A stretch of 51,311 nucleotides of DNA from Bradyrhizobium sp. AS23.2 (GCF_001908185.1 NZ_LGHM01000064.1:1-51311), one strand, 5' to 3'; counted from the first letter of the stretch, positions 25,791-34,172 are shown. The notes: generated from the sequence alone by a model not told the origin. Numbers and translations are program-made.

Positions 25791-27020
25791 TCAGTCCCCC
25801 TTAACCTTCACCAGCGGGCATTCACTCCGATCGAGCGGGCGGAACGCCTGGTCGCCCGGAATGATCTTGACGAGCCGGACGATGTCCCAATCTTCCTTCG
25901 GCGTGGCGGAAGCTTCAGCGGCTTCCATCAGATACATGTCGTGCACCATTCGACCGTCGATCCGAATGGTTCCTGATGGCGTGAAGGCGTCGTTCACGGG
26001 CTTCGACCGCATCTGCGCGATGACCTTCTCGGAATTGTCCGACCGAACTGCTTCAACGGCCTGCAAATAGGCTGTGACGGCGGAATAGACACCTGCGTGC
26101 GCCTGTCCGGGAATCGAGCCCTTGCGTTCCTTGAAGCGTTTTGAGAATGCGGCCGACTTGTCATTGAGGCCGGCATAGAAGGCTTCGACATATTGCAGGC
26201 CGGCTGCCGACTGCTTACCTAGAGCCTTGATATCGGTGATGGCGATGGCCGGCCCGGTGAGGCGTGGCGAATTACCGGTCATGCCAAATTCCCGCGCCTG
26301 CTTGATCGACTGCACGAAGTCCGCGCCGCTGTTTGCGAAGACGATGACCTTCGCGCCCGACGACTGGGCCTGCAGAATGTAGGAGGAGAAGTCACTGGTA
26401 CCGGACGGATGCTTGGCCGATCCGAGCACCTTGCCGCCGCGTTCGATCACAACCTTCGAAACGGTCTCTTCGAGAGATTTGCCGAACGCATTGTCCATCG
26501 TCACGAAGAACCAGGTGTCGAGCTTCTCATCCATCATGGCGGTGGCGATCGCTCTGCCGCTGGCATAGGTGTCGTAGGTCCAGTGGATGCCGTAAGGAGA
26601 GCAGCTGTCGTTGGTCAGGCGATCAGTGCCCGGTCCCGAATAGATCGCCAGTCGCTTGTGGTCGCGCACCAGGTTCTGCACCGCCAGCGCAACACCCGAG
26701 CTGCCGAGATCGGCAATCAGGTCGACGCCCTCGATATCGAGCCACTGCCGGGCGATGTTGGAGCCGACATCCGGCTTGTTCTGGTGGTCCGCGGAAATCA
26801 ACACGATCGGTTTGCCATCGACGGTGCCACCGAAATCGTCGATCGCCATCTGTGCGGCGATGACCGAGCCGAGCCCGGTCTGGTCGCTGTAGGGGCCCGC
26901 CATGTCGGTCAGAATGCCGATCTTGACCACCGAATTGGAGATCTCGGCGCGAACCGGAGCGCTGTGACACATCAGGGTCGCGGTCAGCGAGACCGCAGCA
27001 ACCCGGAGCATTCCAAACAT
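25791..27020 (-). CDS. LivK-type ABC substrate-binding protein
   Basis: 409 residues from the ATG at 27018-27020, with GGGGAAGAAG upstream; the longer open frame runs through the promoter and is rejected. Signal peptide MFGMLRVAAVSLTATLMCHS; type-1 periplasmic binding fold (VKIGILTDMAGPYSDQTG, SADHQNKPDVGSNIARQW, DTWFFVTMDNAFGKSLEET). Relative of the genes at 3875 and 18026. No permease nearby. It is divergent from the GntR gene at 27168 and shares the same 13-bp palindrome with the catabolic operon at 28020, so it likely binds the substrate of that pathway and delivers it to a transporter encoded elsewhere. Confidence 0.9.
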   Translation of the reverse strand: MFGMLRVAAVSLTATLMCHSAPVRAEISNSVVKIGILTDMAGPYSDQTGLGSVIAAQMAIDDFGGTVDGKPIVLISADHQNKPDVGSNIARQWLDIEGVDLIADLGSSGVALAVQNLVRDHKRLAIYSGPGTDRLTNDSCSPYGIHWTYDTYASGRAIATAMMDEKLDTWFFVTMDNAFGKSLEETVSKVVIERGGKVLGSAKHPSGTSDFSSYILQAQSSGAKVIVFANSGADFVQSIKQAREFGMTGNSPRLTGPAIAITDIKALGKQSAAGLQYVEAFYAGLNDKSAAFSKRFKERKGSIPGQAHAGVYSAVTAYLQAVEAVRSDNSEKVIAQMRSKPVNDAFTPSGTIRIDGRMVHDMYLMEAAEASATPKEDWDIVRLVKIIPGDQAFRPLDRSECPLVKVKGD

Positions 27021-27070
27021 ATCTTCTTCCCCCACTACATTCTCATTGAAGCGCCATGGATCGCCCCGAT

Positions 27071-27083
27071 ATTGTAATACAAT
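27071..27083. promoter_or_regulatory. GntR operator candidate, copy 1 (ATTGTA-N-TACAAT)
   Basis: ATTGTAATACAAT, a perfect 6-1-6 palindrome, lies between the divergent binding-protein and GntR genes. The same 13-mer (reverse complement) occurs at 27974-27986. FCD-type GntR proteins typically bind such T-G-T-N-A-C-A centred sites. On the minus strand it overlaps a possible -10 (TATTGT, 17 bases after TTGCCG), suggesting repression of the binding-protein gene. Confidence 0.7.
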
Positions 27084-27167
27084 AATGTAAAATAATGTGG
27101 CCGGCAAGTCGATCCTGGTTTCCAGCTGCGATGAAATCCAATACAAGGCCCCGGTGGAGATTCATCC

Positions 27168-27890
27168 GTGGCTGGTGCAAAGACAAAGAGCGCGACGGGC
27201 GGCGCCGCAAAGGCCGCAACCGCCGATGGGCAAGTCCGCGGCTCGACAGTCACCAAGGTCCGCGAAACGATTCGCGAGGCGATCTTGGCTGGCCATCTCG
27301 CGCCCGGCCAGCGCTTGGTCGAAGCCTTTCTGACCGAACGTTTCGGCGTCAGCCGGCCGTCAGTCCGCGCTGCGCTCAGTCGCCTGGCCGTCGAAGGCAT
27401 CGTCGAACTGGTGCCGAACCGAGGCGCCATCGTGCGCCGGCTGCGCCGCAAGGAAATCTTCGACAGGTACCAGATCCGCGAGCAGCTCGAGGGACTGGCG
27501 GCCGCGCTTGCCGCCGAACACTGGCAAAGTAACCCGCGCAAGATAGAGCTTTTGGCGGCGCTTCGGCCCTCGACCGGACCAAATTTTCAGGTCGAGGAAC
27601 GCCGCGCGGAGAACCTTCGTTTCCACGAGGCGGTCGCCGAAGCTTCAGGCAATACGCAATTGTGGGACGCGATCAAGCGCGTCTCACTCCCCACCGAAAT
27701 GGTCGCGCTGCGCAAGCTGCATGACGCCGATCCGGATTATTGGGATTTGGCTCGCGCAGAACATGGGAGCATCACCGCGGCGATCGTGGCAGGTAATGCG
27801 GACCTCGCAGCGGCGCAGATGAGAAGCCACGTCCGCCGCGTGCGCGAAGATTTCATGAAGCTGCCGCCGAGCCTGTTTGGAATCGATTGA
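27168..27890 (+). CDS. GntR-family regulator, FCD subfamily
   Basis: 240 residues from a GTG with GGTGGAG upstream. Winged helix at about 28-95 (RETIREAILAGHLAPGQRLV, LTERFGVSRPSVRAALSRLA), then the FCD helical domain (YQIREQLEGLAAALAAEHW, LRFHEAVAEASGN, EHGSITAAIVAGN). Flanked on both sides by identical 13-bp palindromes, one in its own divergent promoter and one before the operon at 28020, so it very likely regulates the receptor, itself and the catabolic genes. The effector is probably the substrate or an organic-acid intermediate. Confidence 0.9.
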   Translation: MAGAKTKSATGGAAKAATADGQVRGSTVTKVRETIREAILAGHLAPGQRLVEAFLTERFGVSRPSVRAALSRLAVEGIVELVPNRGAIVRRLRRKEIFDRYQIREQLEGLAAALAAEHWQSNPRKIELLAALRPSTGPNFQVEERRAENLRFHEAVAEASGNTQLWDAIKRVSLPTEMVALRKLHDADPDYWDLARAEHGSITAAIVAGNADLAAAQMRSHVRRVREDFMKLPPSLFGID

Positions 27891-27959
27891 TCGCTTTGAC
27901 CTTCCCTTCGCGCCTCCGATGAGCGCCGCCGTTCGCGACGCGAGTGTCCACGCCCCTAC

Positions 27960-27986
27960 TTGACAGTCGCAGAATTGTATTACAAT
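27960..27986 (+). promoter_or_regulatory. Promoter with GntR operator copy 2 ahead of the catabolic operon
   Basis: TTGACA at 27960-27965 and TACAAT at 27981-27986 can be read as -35 and -10 boxes, though the 15-base spacing is short. The palindrome ATTGTATTACAAT at 27974-27986 covers the putative -10, the arrangement expected for repression by the GntR protein encoded just upstream. Confidence 0.6.
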
Positions 27987-28019
27987 CGTGTAACTCAATT
28001 AAGCCAAGCGAGGGATTGT

Positions 28020-28601
28020 ATGAAGTCGGCCTATTTGATCTTGGACATGCAAAACGACCTCGTTGCCGAGGACGGCCCGAACGGCAGGACCGCTCTCGGA
28101 GCCGAAGTCCGCGGACGCAGCATCATCGCCAACACCCAGCGGGCGATTGCCAAGGCGCGCGCGGCGGCGGTGCCGATCATATTCGTCCAGGTCGGATTCT
28201 CGGCGGACTACCGCGAATGTCCCGCGACATCGCCGATCTTCGGTGCGGCAAAGCAATATGGCCTGTTCAATCGCGCGGGCCGAGGGTTCGATATCCATTC
28301 CGCGTTGGAGCCGGCCGAGAACGACACCTTCATCACCAAGCACCGCGTCAGCCCGTTCTATTCGACGCGGCTCGAAGCCTTTCTCAGGGCCAACGAGATC
28401 CGGCACGTCTACGCCAGCGGTGTTTCCACAACGGCCGTTGTGCAGGCGACCATTCGCGACGCGCATGATCGCGATTTCATCTGCACCGTGATCGAGGATG
28501 GCTGCGCGGCGGCAACCAGGGAAGAGCATGACAGCTCCATCATGATGCTGAAGAAGTTCGCGTCGGTCATCAGCAGCGAAACGCTGGAGTTTCCCGGCTG
28601 A
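28020..28601 (+). CDS. Isochorismatase-fold hydrolase lacking the catalytic cysteine
   Basis: 193 residues from the ATG at 28020 (GAGGG upstream); an earlier in-frame start would place the operator inside the gene. The fold's Asp9 (LILDMQND) and Lys107 (TKHRVSPF) are present. The nucleophile loop reads GVSTTAVVQAT: where amidohydrolases such as RutB, nicotinamidase or maleamate amidase have Cys (G-V-x-T-x-x-C-V), this protein has Val140. Cys-less members exist (isochorismatases EntB and PhzD), which hydrolyse vinyl ethers without a covalent step. By context it may act like RutB on the product of the RutA-like enzyme, but by different chemistry. First gene of a seven-gene operon. Confidence 0.85.
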   Translation: MKSAYLILDMQNDLVAEDGPNGRTALGAEVRGRSIIANTQRAIAKARAAAVPIIFVQVGFSADYRECPATSPIFGAAKQYGLFNRAGRGFDIHSALEPAENDTFITKHRVSPFYSTRLEAFLRANEIRHVYASGVSTTAVVQATIRDAHDRDFICTVIEDGCAAATREEHDSSIMMLKKFASVISSETLEFPG

Positions 28602-28649
28602 CCCCACCCCAAGCGTGGTGATCAAAGTGCAATCCGACGAGGCCAGTTC

Positions 28650-29513
28650 ATGACCACAGCTGCTCTATTGCGACGCCTCCTGGCGCGCCCGCAAATGTTG
28701 ATCGCTCCGGGCGCCTATGACTGCATCACCTCCCGTGCGATCGAGCAAGCGGGCTTCGACGCTGCCTATATGACCGGCGCCGGAACGTCGGCCTCGTTCG
28801 GCTTTCCCGATTACGGTCTGCTGACGATGTCGGAAATGATCGCCAACGCCGCGCGAATCGCGGCGAGCCTGCGCATCCCGTTGATCGCGGACGCCGACAC
28901 CGGCTACGGCAACGAACTCAACGTGACGCGCGCCGTGCGCGATTATGAGCGTTGCGGGGTCGCCGCGATCCATCTTGAGGATCAGGAATTCCCCAAGAAA
29001 TGCGGTCATTTCACCGGCAAATCGGTGATCCCCGCGGCGGAGTATATTTCCAAGATCCGGGCCGCGGTCGCTGCCCGGCAGAATCCGGATTTCATCATTA
29101 TTGCGCGCACCGACGCACTCGCCGTGATCGGCTTCGACGAAGCGATCGCGCGGGCGAACGCCGCACTGGAAGCCGGCGCCGACATCGCCTTTGTGGAATC
29201 GCCGCGCGATATGGACGAGACTGCCCGCGTTCCACAGCTGGTCCGTGGGCCGTGCCTGCTCAACATCGTGTGGCGCGGCCGCTCTCCCGATATCGCGTTC
29301 GCTGAGGCGGAGAAGCTGGGATACCGGCTCGCGATTCTTCCTAGCATCCTGTTCAAGTCCGTACTCGGGGCGTCCGAGGCCGTTCTGGCGCAGGCGCGCG
29401 ACATCGGCCGTCATCCCGTTCCGATCGGCGACATCGACGTTGCCGATGGTGCCCGCCGCCTGGGAGCGGCGGAGTGGGACGCCATTCGCGCCCAAGCGAT
29501 CGACGCGCCCTAG
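28650..29513 (+). CDS. Isocitrate lyase / PEP-mutase superfamily lyase
   Basis: 287 residues, the length of methylisocitrate lyase and its relatives. Metal site D81-A-D83 in DADTGYGN and the catalytic loop KKCGH at 116-120, whose Cys118 marks lyases (PrpB, 2,3-dimethylmalate lyase) rather than phosphonomutases. It would cleave a 2-alkyl-malate-type C-C bond to pyruvate or glyoxylate plus a short acid. The LeuCD-like hydratase encoded next could produce such a malate, the same pairing known for dimethylmaleate hydratase and dimethylmalate lyase in nicotinate fermentation by Eubacterium barkeri. An oxaloacetate decarboxylase role is also possible for this family. Confidence 0.88.
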   Translation: MTTAALLRRLLARPQMLIAPGAYDCITSRAIEQAGFDAAYMTGAGTSASFGFPDYGLLTMSEMIANAARIAASLRIPLIADADTGYGNELNVTRAVRDYERCGVAAIHLEDQEFPKKCGHFTGKSVIPAAEYISKIRAAVAARQNPDFIIIARTDALAVIGFDEAIARANAALEAGADIAFVESPRDMDETARVPQLVRGPCLLNIVWRGRSPDIAFAEAEKLGYRLAILPSILFKSVLGASEAVLAQARDIGRHPVPIGDIDVADGARRLGAAEWDAIRAQAIDAP

Positions 29514-29574
29514 CTTCACCACCGTCACCGGCGCAGCGCGCGGACGAGCTTCAAGATCAACGGCAGGATACAGA

Positions 29575-30978
29575 ATGCCCCGTTCTCTGTTCGACAAGAT
29601 TTGGTCGCAGCACGACGTCCTGAGCCGACCGGATGCGGGCACATTGCTATATATCGACCGGCACCTGATCCATGAGGGTTCGCGACGCGGGTTTGACATC
29701 CTGCGCGACAAGGGGCTGTCGGTGCGCCGTCCCGACCTGACCTTTGCCACGGCCGATCACTACGTCCCCACGCGGGCGCACGCGACGCAGGGTGTGCCGG
29801 ATGCCGACAAGCGCGGAATCGTTGAGGCATTGGAAGGCAATACGAAAGCAGCCGGCGTGCAACTGTTCGGCATCGGACATCGCCAGCAGGGCATCGTCCA
29901 TGTCATCGGGCCCGAACTCGGTCTCACGCTACCGGGCACGACGGTGGTGTGCGGCGACAGCCACACCGCCACCCATGGCGCGCTGGGCGCGCTGGCGTTC
30001 GGAATCGGTGCCTCGGAGGTCGCGCATGTGCTGGCCACACAGACGCTGTGGCAGCACAAGCCCAAGGCGATGCGGATCACCATCAGCGGCCGGCTGCGGC
30101 CGGGAACGAGCGCCAAGGACATTATCCTCGCGATCATCGCCCGGATCGGCATGTCCGGTGCCTCTGGCTATGTCGTCGAATATGCGGGGCCGGTGGTCGA
30201 TAGGCTGTCGATTGAACAGCGCCTGACCCTCTGCAATATGTCGATCGAGGCCGGCGCCAAGTTCGGCCTGATCGCGCCCGACGACACCACGATCGCATAC
30301 CTGGCTGGTCGACCGTTTGCACCGACTGGCGACGATTGGGACCGCTACGTCGCCAGATGGCGAAAGTTGGCTTCCGACCCCGACGCGGTATTCGACCGCG
30401 ATCTCGCCATCGATATCTCGGACCTAAGGCCGATGATCACTTGGGGGACGAGCCCGGAGGATGCAATCCAGGTGGATGGCTGCGTTCCCGATCCCGATCA
30501 TGTCGACGCTAAGGCGCGCGACCGCGCGCGCGCGGCGCTCGACTATATGGGCTTGTCCGCGGGCATGCGGGTTACTGACATCGCGTTCGACCGCGTGTTC
30601 ATCGGCTCCTGCACGAACGGCCGGATCTCTGACCTGCGCGAGGCGGCCCGCGTCATCGACGGCCGCAAGGCGATCCTGCCCGCGCTGGTCGTTCCCGGCT
30701 CGACCGAAGTCAAGACGCAAGCCGAGGCTGAGGGACTGGACCGCATATTCACAAGCGCCGGCTTCGAATGGCGGAGTTCCGGCTGTTCGATGTGCGTCGG
30801 CATGAATGGTGATCTGGCAACATCGGGCGAACGCTGCGCGTCGACGTCCAATCGCAATTTCGTCGGCCGTCAGGGTGTCGGCGTCCGGACCCATTTGATG
30901 AGCCCGGCCATGGCAGCGGCGATCGCGGTTTTTGGCAAGCCGGTCGATGTCAGCCAGATTGTCGATGGAGACCGGTAA
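29575..30978 (+). CDS. LeuC-like aconitase-family hydratase, large subunit
   Basis: 467 residues, full LeuC length. [4Fe-4S] ligands are Cys346 in GSCTNGR and Cys404/Cys407 in CSMC; active-site regions GDSHTATHGALG (128-139) and GERCASTSNRNF (418-429) are intact. The open frame extends upstream but the ATG at 29575 matches the family start (MPRSLFDKIW). Together with the small subunit encoded next it forms an isopropylmalate-isomerase-type hydro-lyase. In this operon, between a lyase and a flavin monooxygenase, a catabolic role as maleate, alkylmaleate or citraconate hydratase is more likely than leucine synthesis; sequence alone does not decide. Confidence 0.88.
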   Translation: MPRSLFDKIWSQHDVLSRPDAGTLLYIDRHLIHEGSRRGFDILRDKGLSVRRPDLTFATADHYVPTRAHATQGVPDADKRGIVEALEGNTKAAGVQLFGIGHRQQGIVHVIGPELGLTLPGTTVVCGDSHTATHGALGALAFGIGASEVAHVLATQTLWQHKPKAMRITISGRLRPGTSAKDIILAIIARIGMSGASGYVVEYAGPVVDRLSIEQRLTLCNMSIEAGAKFGLIAPDDTTIAYLAGRPFAPTGDDWDRYVARWRKLASDPDAVFDRDLAIDISDLRPMITWGTSPEDAIQVDGCVPDPDHVDAKARDRARAALDYMGLSAGMRVTDIAFDRVFIGSCTNGRISDLREAARVIDGRKAILPALVVPGSTEVKTQAEAEGLDRIFTSAGFEWRSSGCSMCVGMNGDLATSGERCASTSNRNFVGRQGVGVRTHLMSPAMAAAIAVFGKPVDVSQIVDGDR

Positions 30979-31577
30979 TGCAGCGCTTTGAATCCTTTTG
31001 CGGCAGCGCCGCGCCCCTGCCGCGGGACAACATCGACACCGATCAGATCGTACCGGCACGATTTCTGGCGCGGCGACGCGCCGACGGCCTCGAAGCCGCC
31101 CTGTTCCATGATCAGAGGTTCGACAAGACCGGCACTCTCGTCGAGTCGTTCGCCCTGAACCGGCCGGAACACAGGGGCGCGCAAATTCTGCTGGCCGGCA
31201 ACAATTTCGGCTGCGGGTCGTCGCGCGAACACGCGGTCTACGCGCTGCTCGACTATGGATTTCGCGCGGTCGTGGCGCCCAGTTTCGGCGCGATTTTTTT
31301 TCAGAACAGCCTTCTCAATGGCCTGTTGCCGATCGTGCTGCCGCAGCGCGACGTCAACGTTCTGTTGGTCGCAGCGGCCGGCGGCACCGCCAACAGTTTC
31401 TACATCAGCCTCGAGCGCCAGACGATCACAACCGGCGCGACCTCGTTCACGTTCGACATCGACCCCTTCAGGAAGGAATGCATGCTGCTTGGGCTCGACG
31501 ACATCGACTTCACGCTTCGACAACTCGACGCCATCATCGCCTACGAAGGCGGAAGCGGTGATCCGTCCTTGTCCTAA
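30978..31577 (+). CDS. LeuD-like aconitase-family hydratase, small subunit
   Basis: 199 residues, standard LeuD length. Swivelling domain with the N-terminal block NIDTDQIVPARFL and the conserved NNFGCGSSREHA. Its ATG overlaps the last base of the large-subunit stop codon, so the two are translated in step and should form a 1:1 complex. The substrate-recognition loop after FL (ARRRADGLEAALFHD) differs from typical isopropylmalate isomerases as I recall them, in keeping with another substrate, but this is only suggestive. Confidence 0.88.
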   Translation: MQRFESFCGSAAPLPRDNIDTDQIVPARFLARRRADGLEAALFHDQRFDKTGTLVESFALNRPEHRGAQILLAGNNFGCGSSREHAVYALLDYGFRAVVAPSFGAIFFQNSLLNGLLPIVLPQRDVNVLLVAAAGGTANSFYISLERQTITTGATSFTFDIDPFRKECMLLGLDDIDFTLRQLDAIIAYEGGSGDPSLS

Positions 31578-31626
31578 TCGCCTCACTGATTTTCAACTCC
31601 TACGAATGTTCAGAGGAAATCCCGTC

Positions 31627-32760
31627 ATGCAGATGAGCAAGAGCGAATACGACACGCTGATGGACTACCGGCGGAACAATGTGCCGCTGTACAACACACA
31701 GAAACTGAAGCTCGGCGTGTTCGGCATGAATTGCAGCAACGGCTTGATGATCAGCGAGGCGCCGACCTCCTTCAGGATGACCTGGGAGCAGAGCCGCGAG
31801 ATCGTGATGCGCGCCGACGCCATGGGCTTCGAGATTGCGCTGCCGCTCGGCCGCTGGCGCGGATTTGGCGGCACTACCAACTTCAACGGCACGTCGTTCG
31901 AGACCTATACCTGGGCTGCGGGCTTGGCCGAGGCCACCAAGAACATCATGCTGTTCGCGACCTCGCACGTATCGACGGTGCATCCCGTGGTCGCTGCCAA
32001 GCAGGCCGTGACCATCGATCATATCTCCAACGGACGCTTCGGCATCAATCTCGTCATGGGATGGTTCCGGCCCGAACTCGAAATGTTCGGCGGCCGGATG
32101 CTCGAGCATGACGAGCGGTATCACTATGGCGCCGAATGGCTCTCGGTGGTGAAACGGCTCTGGACCGACAACGAGCCGTTTGACCACAAGGGAAAATACT
32201 TCGACCTCAAGAACGTGCAGGCGAGCCCAAAACCGATTCAGAAGCCGCATCCGGTCTTGATAAATGCCGGCAATTCGCCAGCAGCGATCGAATTGTCGGC
32301 CCGTGAAGTTGATTTCTGCTTCGCCACCCTCGACAAGCCGGAAAGCATCAAGAAGCATCTGGCGATCAAGGAACGCGCACGAACCGAACACGGCCGCGAG
32401 ATCGGCCTATGCGCCTCCGCGCTGATCGTGTGCCGTGATACGGAAGCCGAGGCTCTCGCGGTCTATCAGAGCATCCTCGACCATGGCGATAGGGAAGCCG
32501 CTCGCAACATGATGAGCGTTCTCGGAATCGAAAGCCAGTCGTTCAATGAGCGGCTGGCGAAATCGCAGGAACGTTTCGTCGCCGGCTACGGCACTCATCC
32601 GCTGATCGGCACGCCGGAGCAGATCGTCGAGCAATTGGCCAACTACTCGAATCTGGGCCTCGACGGCCTCGTCCTGTTCTTCCTCGATTACAACGTCGAG
32701 CTCGCTTATTTCGAACGCAACGTCATGCCGTTGTTGAAACAAGCCGGCCTGCGGCACTGA
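31627..32760 (+). CDS. RutA-like flavin-dependent monooxygenase (luciferase-like)
   Basis: 377 residues from the ATG at 31627 (AGAGGA upstream; second ATG at 31633). The bacterial-luciferase-like barrel closely follows the RutA pattern: KLGVFGMNCSNGLMISEAP, PLGRWRGFGG, FETYTWAAGLAEAT, ATSHVSTVHP, TIDHISNGRFGINLVMGW. RutA opens the uracil ring at an amide bond with a flavin-N5-peroxide, using FMNH2 from RutF. A RutF-like gene lies two genes downstream, so the pair is complete. The absence of the uracil-specific partners RutC, RutD, RutE and RutG argues for another cyclic amide, imide or N-heterocycle. Confidence 0.9.
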   Translation: MQMSKSEYDTLMDYRRNNVPLYNTQKLKLGVFGMNCSNGLMISEAPTSFRMTWEQSREIVMRADAMGFEIALPLGRWRGFGGTTNFNGTSFETYTWAAGLAEATKNIMLFATSHVSTVHPVVAAKQAVTIDHISNGRFGINLVMGWFRPELEMFGGRMLEHDERYHYGAEWLSVVKRLWTDNEPFDHKGKYFDLKNVQASPKPIQKPHPVLINAGNSPAAIELSAREVDFCFATLDKPESIKKHLAIKERARTEHGREIGLCASALIVCRDTEAEALAVYQSILDHGDREAARNMMSVLGIESQSFNERLAKSQERFVAGYGTHPLIGTPEQIVEQLANYSNLGLDGLVLFFLDYNVELAYFERNVMPLLKQAGLRH

Positions 32761-32784
32761 CGCAAGCCAGGGATGGAGAAGATC

Positions 32785-33549
32785 ATGTCCAATCCTGCAG
32801 GGCGGCTTGCCGGCAAGCGGATTCTCGTGACCGGCGCCTGCGGCGGCATCGGCCGCGCGTCGGTCGAGATGTTTGTCGCCGAAGGCGCATCGGTTCTGGC
32901 GTGTGACCTGTTCGAGACGGCGTCCGCCGAAGTCGCGGCCGCCTTCAACCGGACTGACGGCGTACGCTACCACCCGCTCGACATCACCTCCGAGGCGTCT
33001 GTGAAAGCGGTTGCCGACCATGTCCAGAGCATCTGGGGCAGGCTCGACGTGTTGTTCAACAACGCGGGCGTCATTCTCGGCAAGCCTCTGGTGGAGACGA
33101 CGCTGGACGAGTGGGACCGGCTGCAGAATGTGAACGGGCGCGGCACCTTCCTGATGATGCGGGAGTTCGTGCCAATGATGACCGGAGTCAGCCCTTCGAT
33201 CATCAACATGTCGTCGGGGGCGGGCGAGAAGCCGCAAAAGAACATGGCGCCCTACGGCGCGGCGAAGGCAGCGGTGGTGATGTTGACCAAGGCCGCCGCG
33301 CTGGAATTGGCACCGATTCGGGTCAATGCCATCCTGCCTGGCGTCGTTGATACGCCGATGCCGCGCAAGTTCATATCGGGCCTGGAGCCGTCCCGGCAGG
33401 CAACAGCCCTAGCGGGCCTCGCCGAAGGACGGGCGCTCAATCGGCTCGGTCATCCCAGCGAGATCGCCGCGTTGGCGGTCTATCTGGCGAGCGACGAGTC
33501 CTCCTACATGACCGGATCTTCGATCGTCATCGATGGCGGCAAAGCTTGA
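32785..33549 (+). CDS. Short-chain dehydrogenase/reductase
   Basis: 254 residues from the ATG at 32785, which has GGAG six bases ahead; the ATG at 32773 is poorly placed. Classical SDR: nucleotide loop [11 protein letters not shown] (15-25), NNAG, catalytic Ser in NMSSGAG and Tyr-Lys in YGAAKAA; C-terminal [14 protein letters not shown](H)- or NADP(H)-dependent oxidation or reduction of an alcohol or ketone. It sits between the RutA-like and RutF-like genes; in the uracil pathway RutE fulfils a reductive aldehyde-removal step, so this SDR may do something similar for the released product. Confidence 0.88.
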   Translation: MSNPAGRLAGKRILVTGACGGIGRASVEMFVAEGASVLACDLFETASAEVAAAFNRTDGVRYHPLDITSEASVKAVADHVQSIWGRLDVLFNNAGVILGKPLVETTLDEWDRLQNVNGRGTFLMMREFVPMMTGVSPSIINMSSGAGEKPQKNMAPYGAAKAAVVMLTKAAALELAPIRVNAILPGVVDTPMPRKFISGLEPSRQATALAGLAEGRALNRLGHPSEIAALAVYLASDESSYMTGSSIVIDGGKA

Positions 33550-33556
33550 GTTCCCA

Positions 33557-34090
33557 ATGGCAAACGTCGCCCCGACCAAACAGGACTATCGCAATGCAAT
33601 GGCGCAGCTCGGCGCGGCCGCCAGTATCGTCACCACCTCTGGCGGTGCAGGGCGCGCGGGCTTTACCGCGTCCGCGGTCTGCAGCGTGGCCGACGATCCG
33701 CCGATTCTGCTGGTTTGTCTCAACCGATCCGCATCAGTGTATGAGACGTTTCAACGCAATGGACATCTTTGCGTCAACGTCCTGACCAGCGAGCATATCG
33801 GGCTCGCCGGGATATTCGGCGGTCGAACCGATTCCGAAGCCCGGTTTGCGGCCGCGTCGTGGACCGCGATGGAGACGGGATCGCCAGTCCTTGAAAGCAG
33901 CGCAGTCGCATTCGACTGCAGGATTGAGAACGTCGTGCCGGTCCAGAGCCACGATATTCTGCTATGCCGGGTGCTGGCGCTCAAGCAACGGGCATGCGGA
34001 CAAAGCCTGATCTACTTCAATCGCAGTTTCCACACTGTTTCGGTCGCGACATCACCCCGAATAGAACTACGAACCCAATCGCCGACCTAA
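33557..34090 (+). CDS. RutF-like flavin reductase
   Basis: 177 residues from the ATG at 33557, eight bases after the SDR stop. It matches the RutF pattern through most of its length: YRNAMAQLGAAASIVTTSGG, GRAGFTASAVCSVADDPP, LLVCLNRSASVYETF, LCVNVLT, FDCRIENVVPVQSHDILLCR. RutF reduces FMN with NADH and hands it to RutA. It completes the two-component monooxygenase with the gene at 31627. Last gene of the operon; a convergent MaoC gene follows. Confidence 0.9.
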   Translation: MANVAPTKQDYRNAMAQLGAAASIVTTSGGAGRAGFTASAVCSVADDPPILLVCLNRSASVYETFQRNGHLCVNVLTSEHIGLAGIFGGRTDSEARFAAASWTAMETGSPVLESSAVAFDCRIENVVPVQSHDILLCRVLALKQRACGQSLIYFNRSFHTVSVATSPRIELRTQSPT

Positions 34091-34139
34091 CCGGCTGTTC
34101 CTTTGCTGGGGCGGCATTTGTCCCCCCTGAGATAGTCAT

Positions 34140-34172
34140 GCCTGCCAATCAGGCACTCCGCCGACGCGGCGG
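34140..34172. terminator. Possible bidirectional terminator between convergent genes
   Basis: Two short GC hairpins, GCCTG-ccaat-CAGGC (34140-34154) and CCGCC-gacgc-GGCGG (34158-34172), lie between the convergent flavin reductase and MaoC genes. Neither has a clear T-run. Confidence 0.3.

Noticed and set aside
29575..31577. Calling the LeuC/LeuD-like pair the leucine biosynthesis genes leuCD
   Set aside because: Catalytic motifs would allow it, but there is no leuA or leuB nearby and the genes sit inside a catabolic operon; symbols were withheld.
31627..34090. Calling the monooxygenase and reductase rutA and rutF of uracil breakdown
   Set aside because: Sequence is RutA/RutF-like but rutC, rutD, rutE and rutG are absent and the hydrolase lacks the RutB cysteine.
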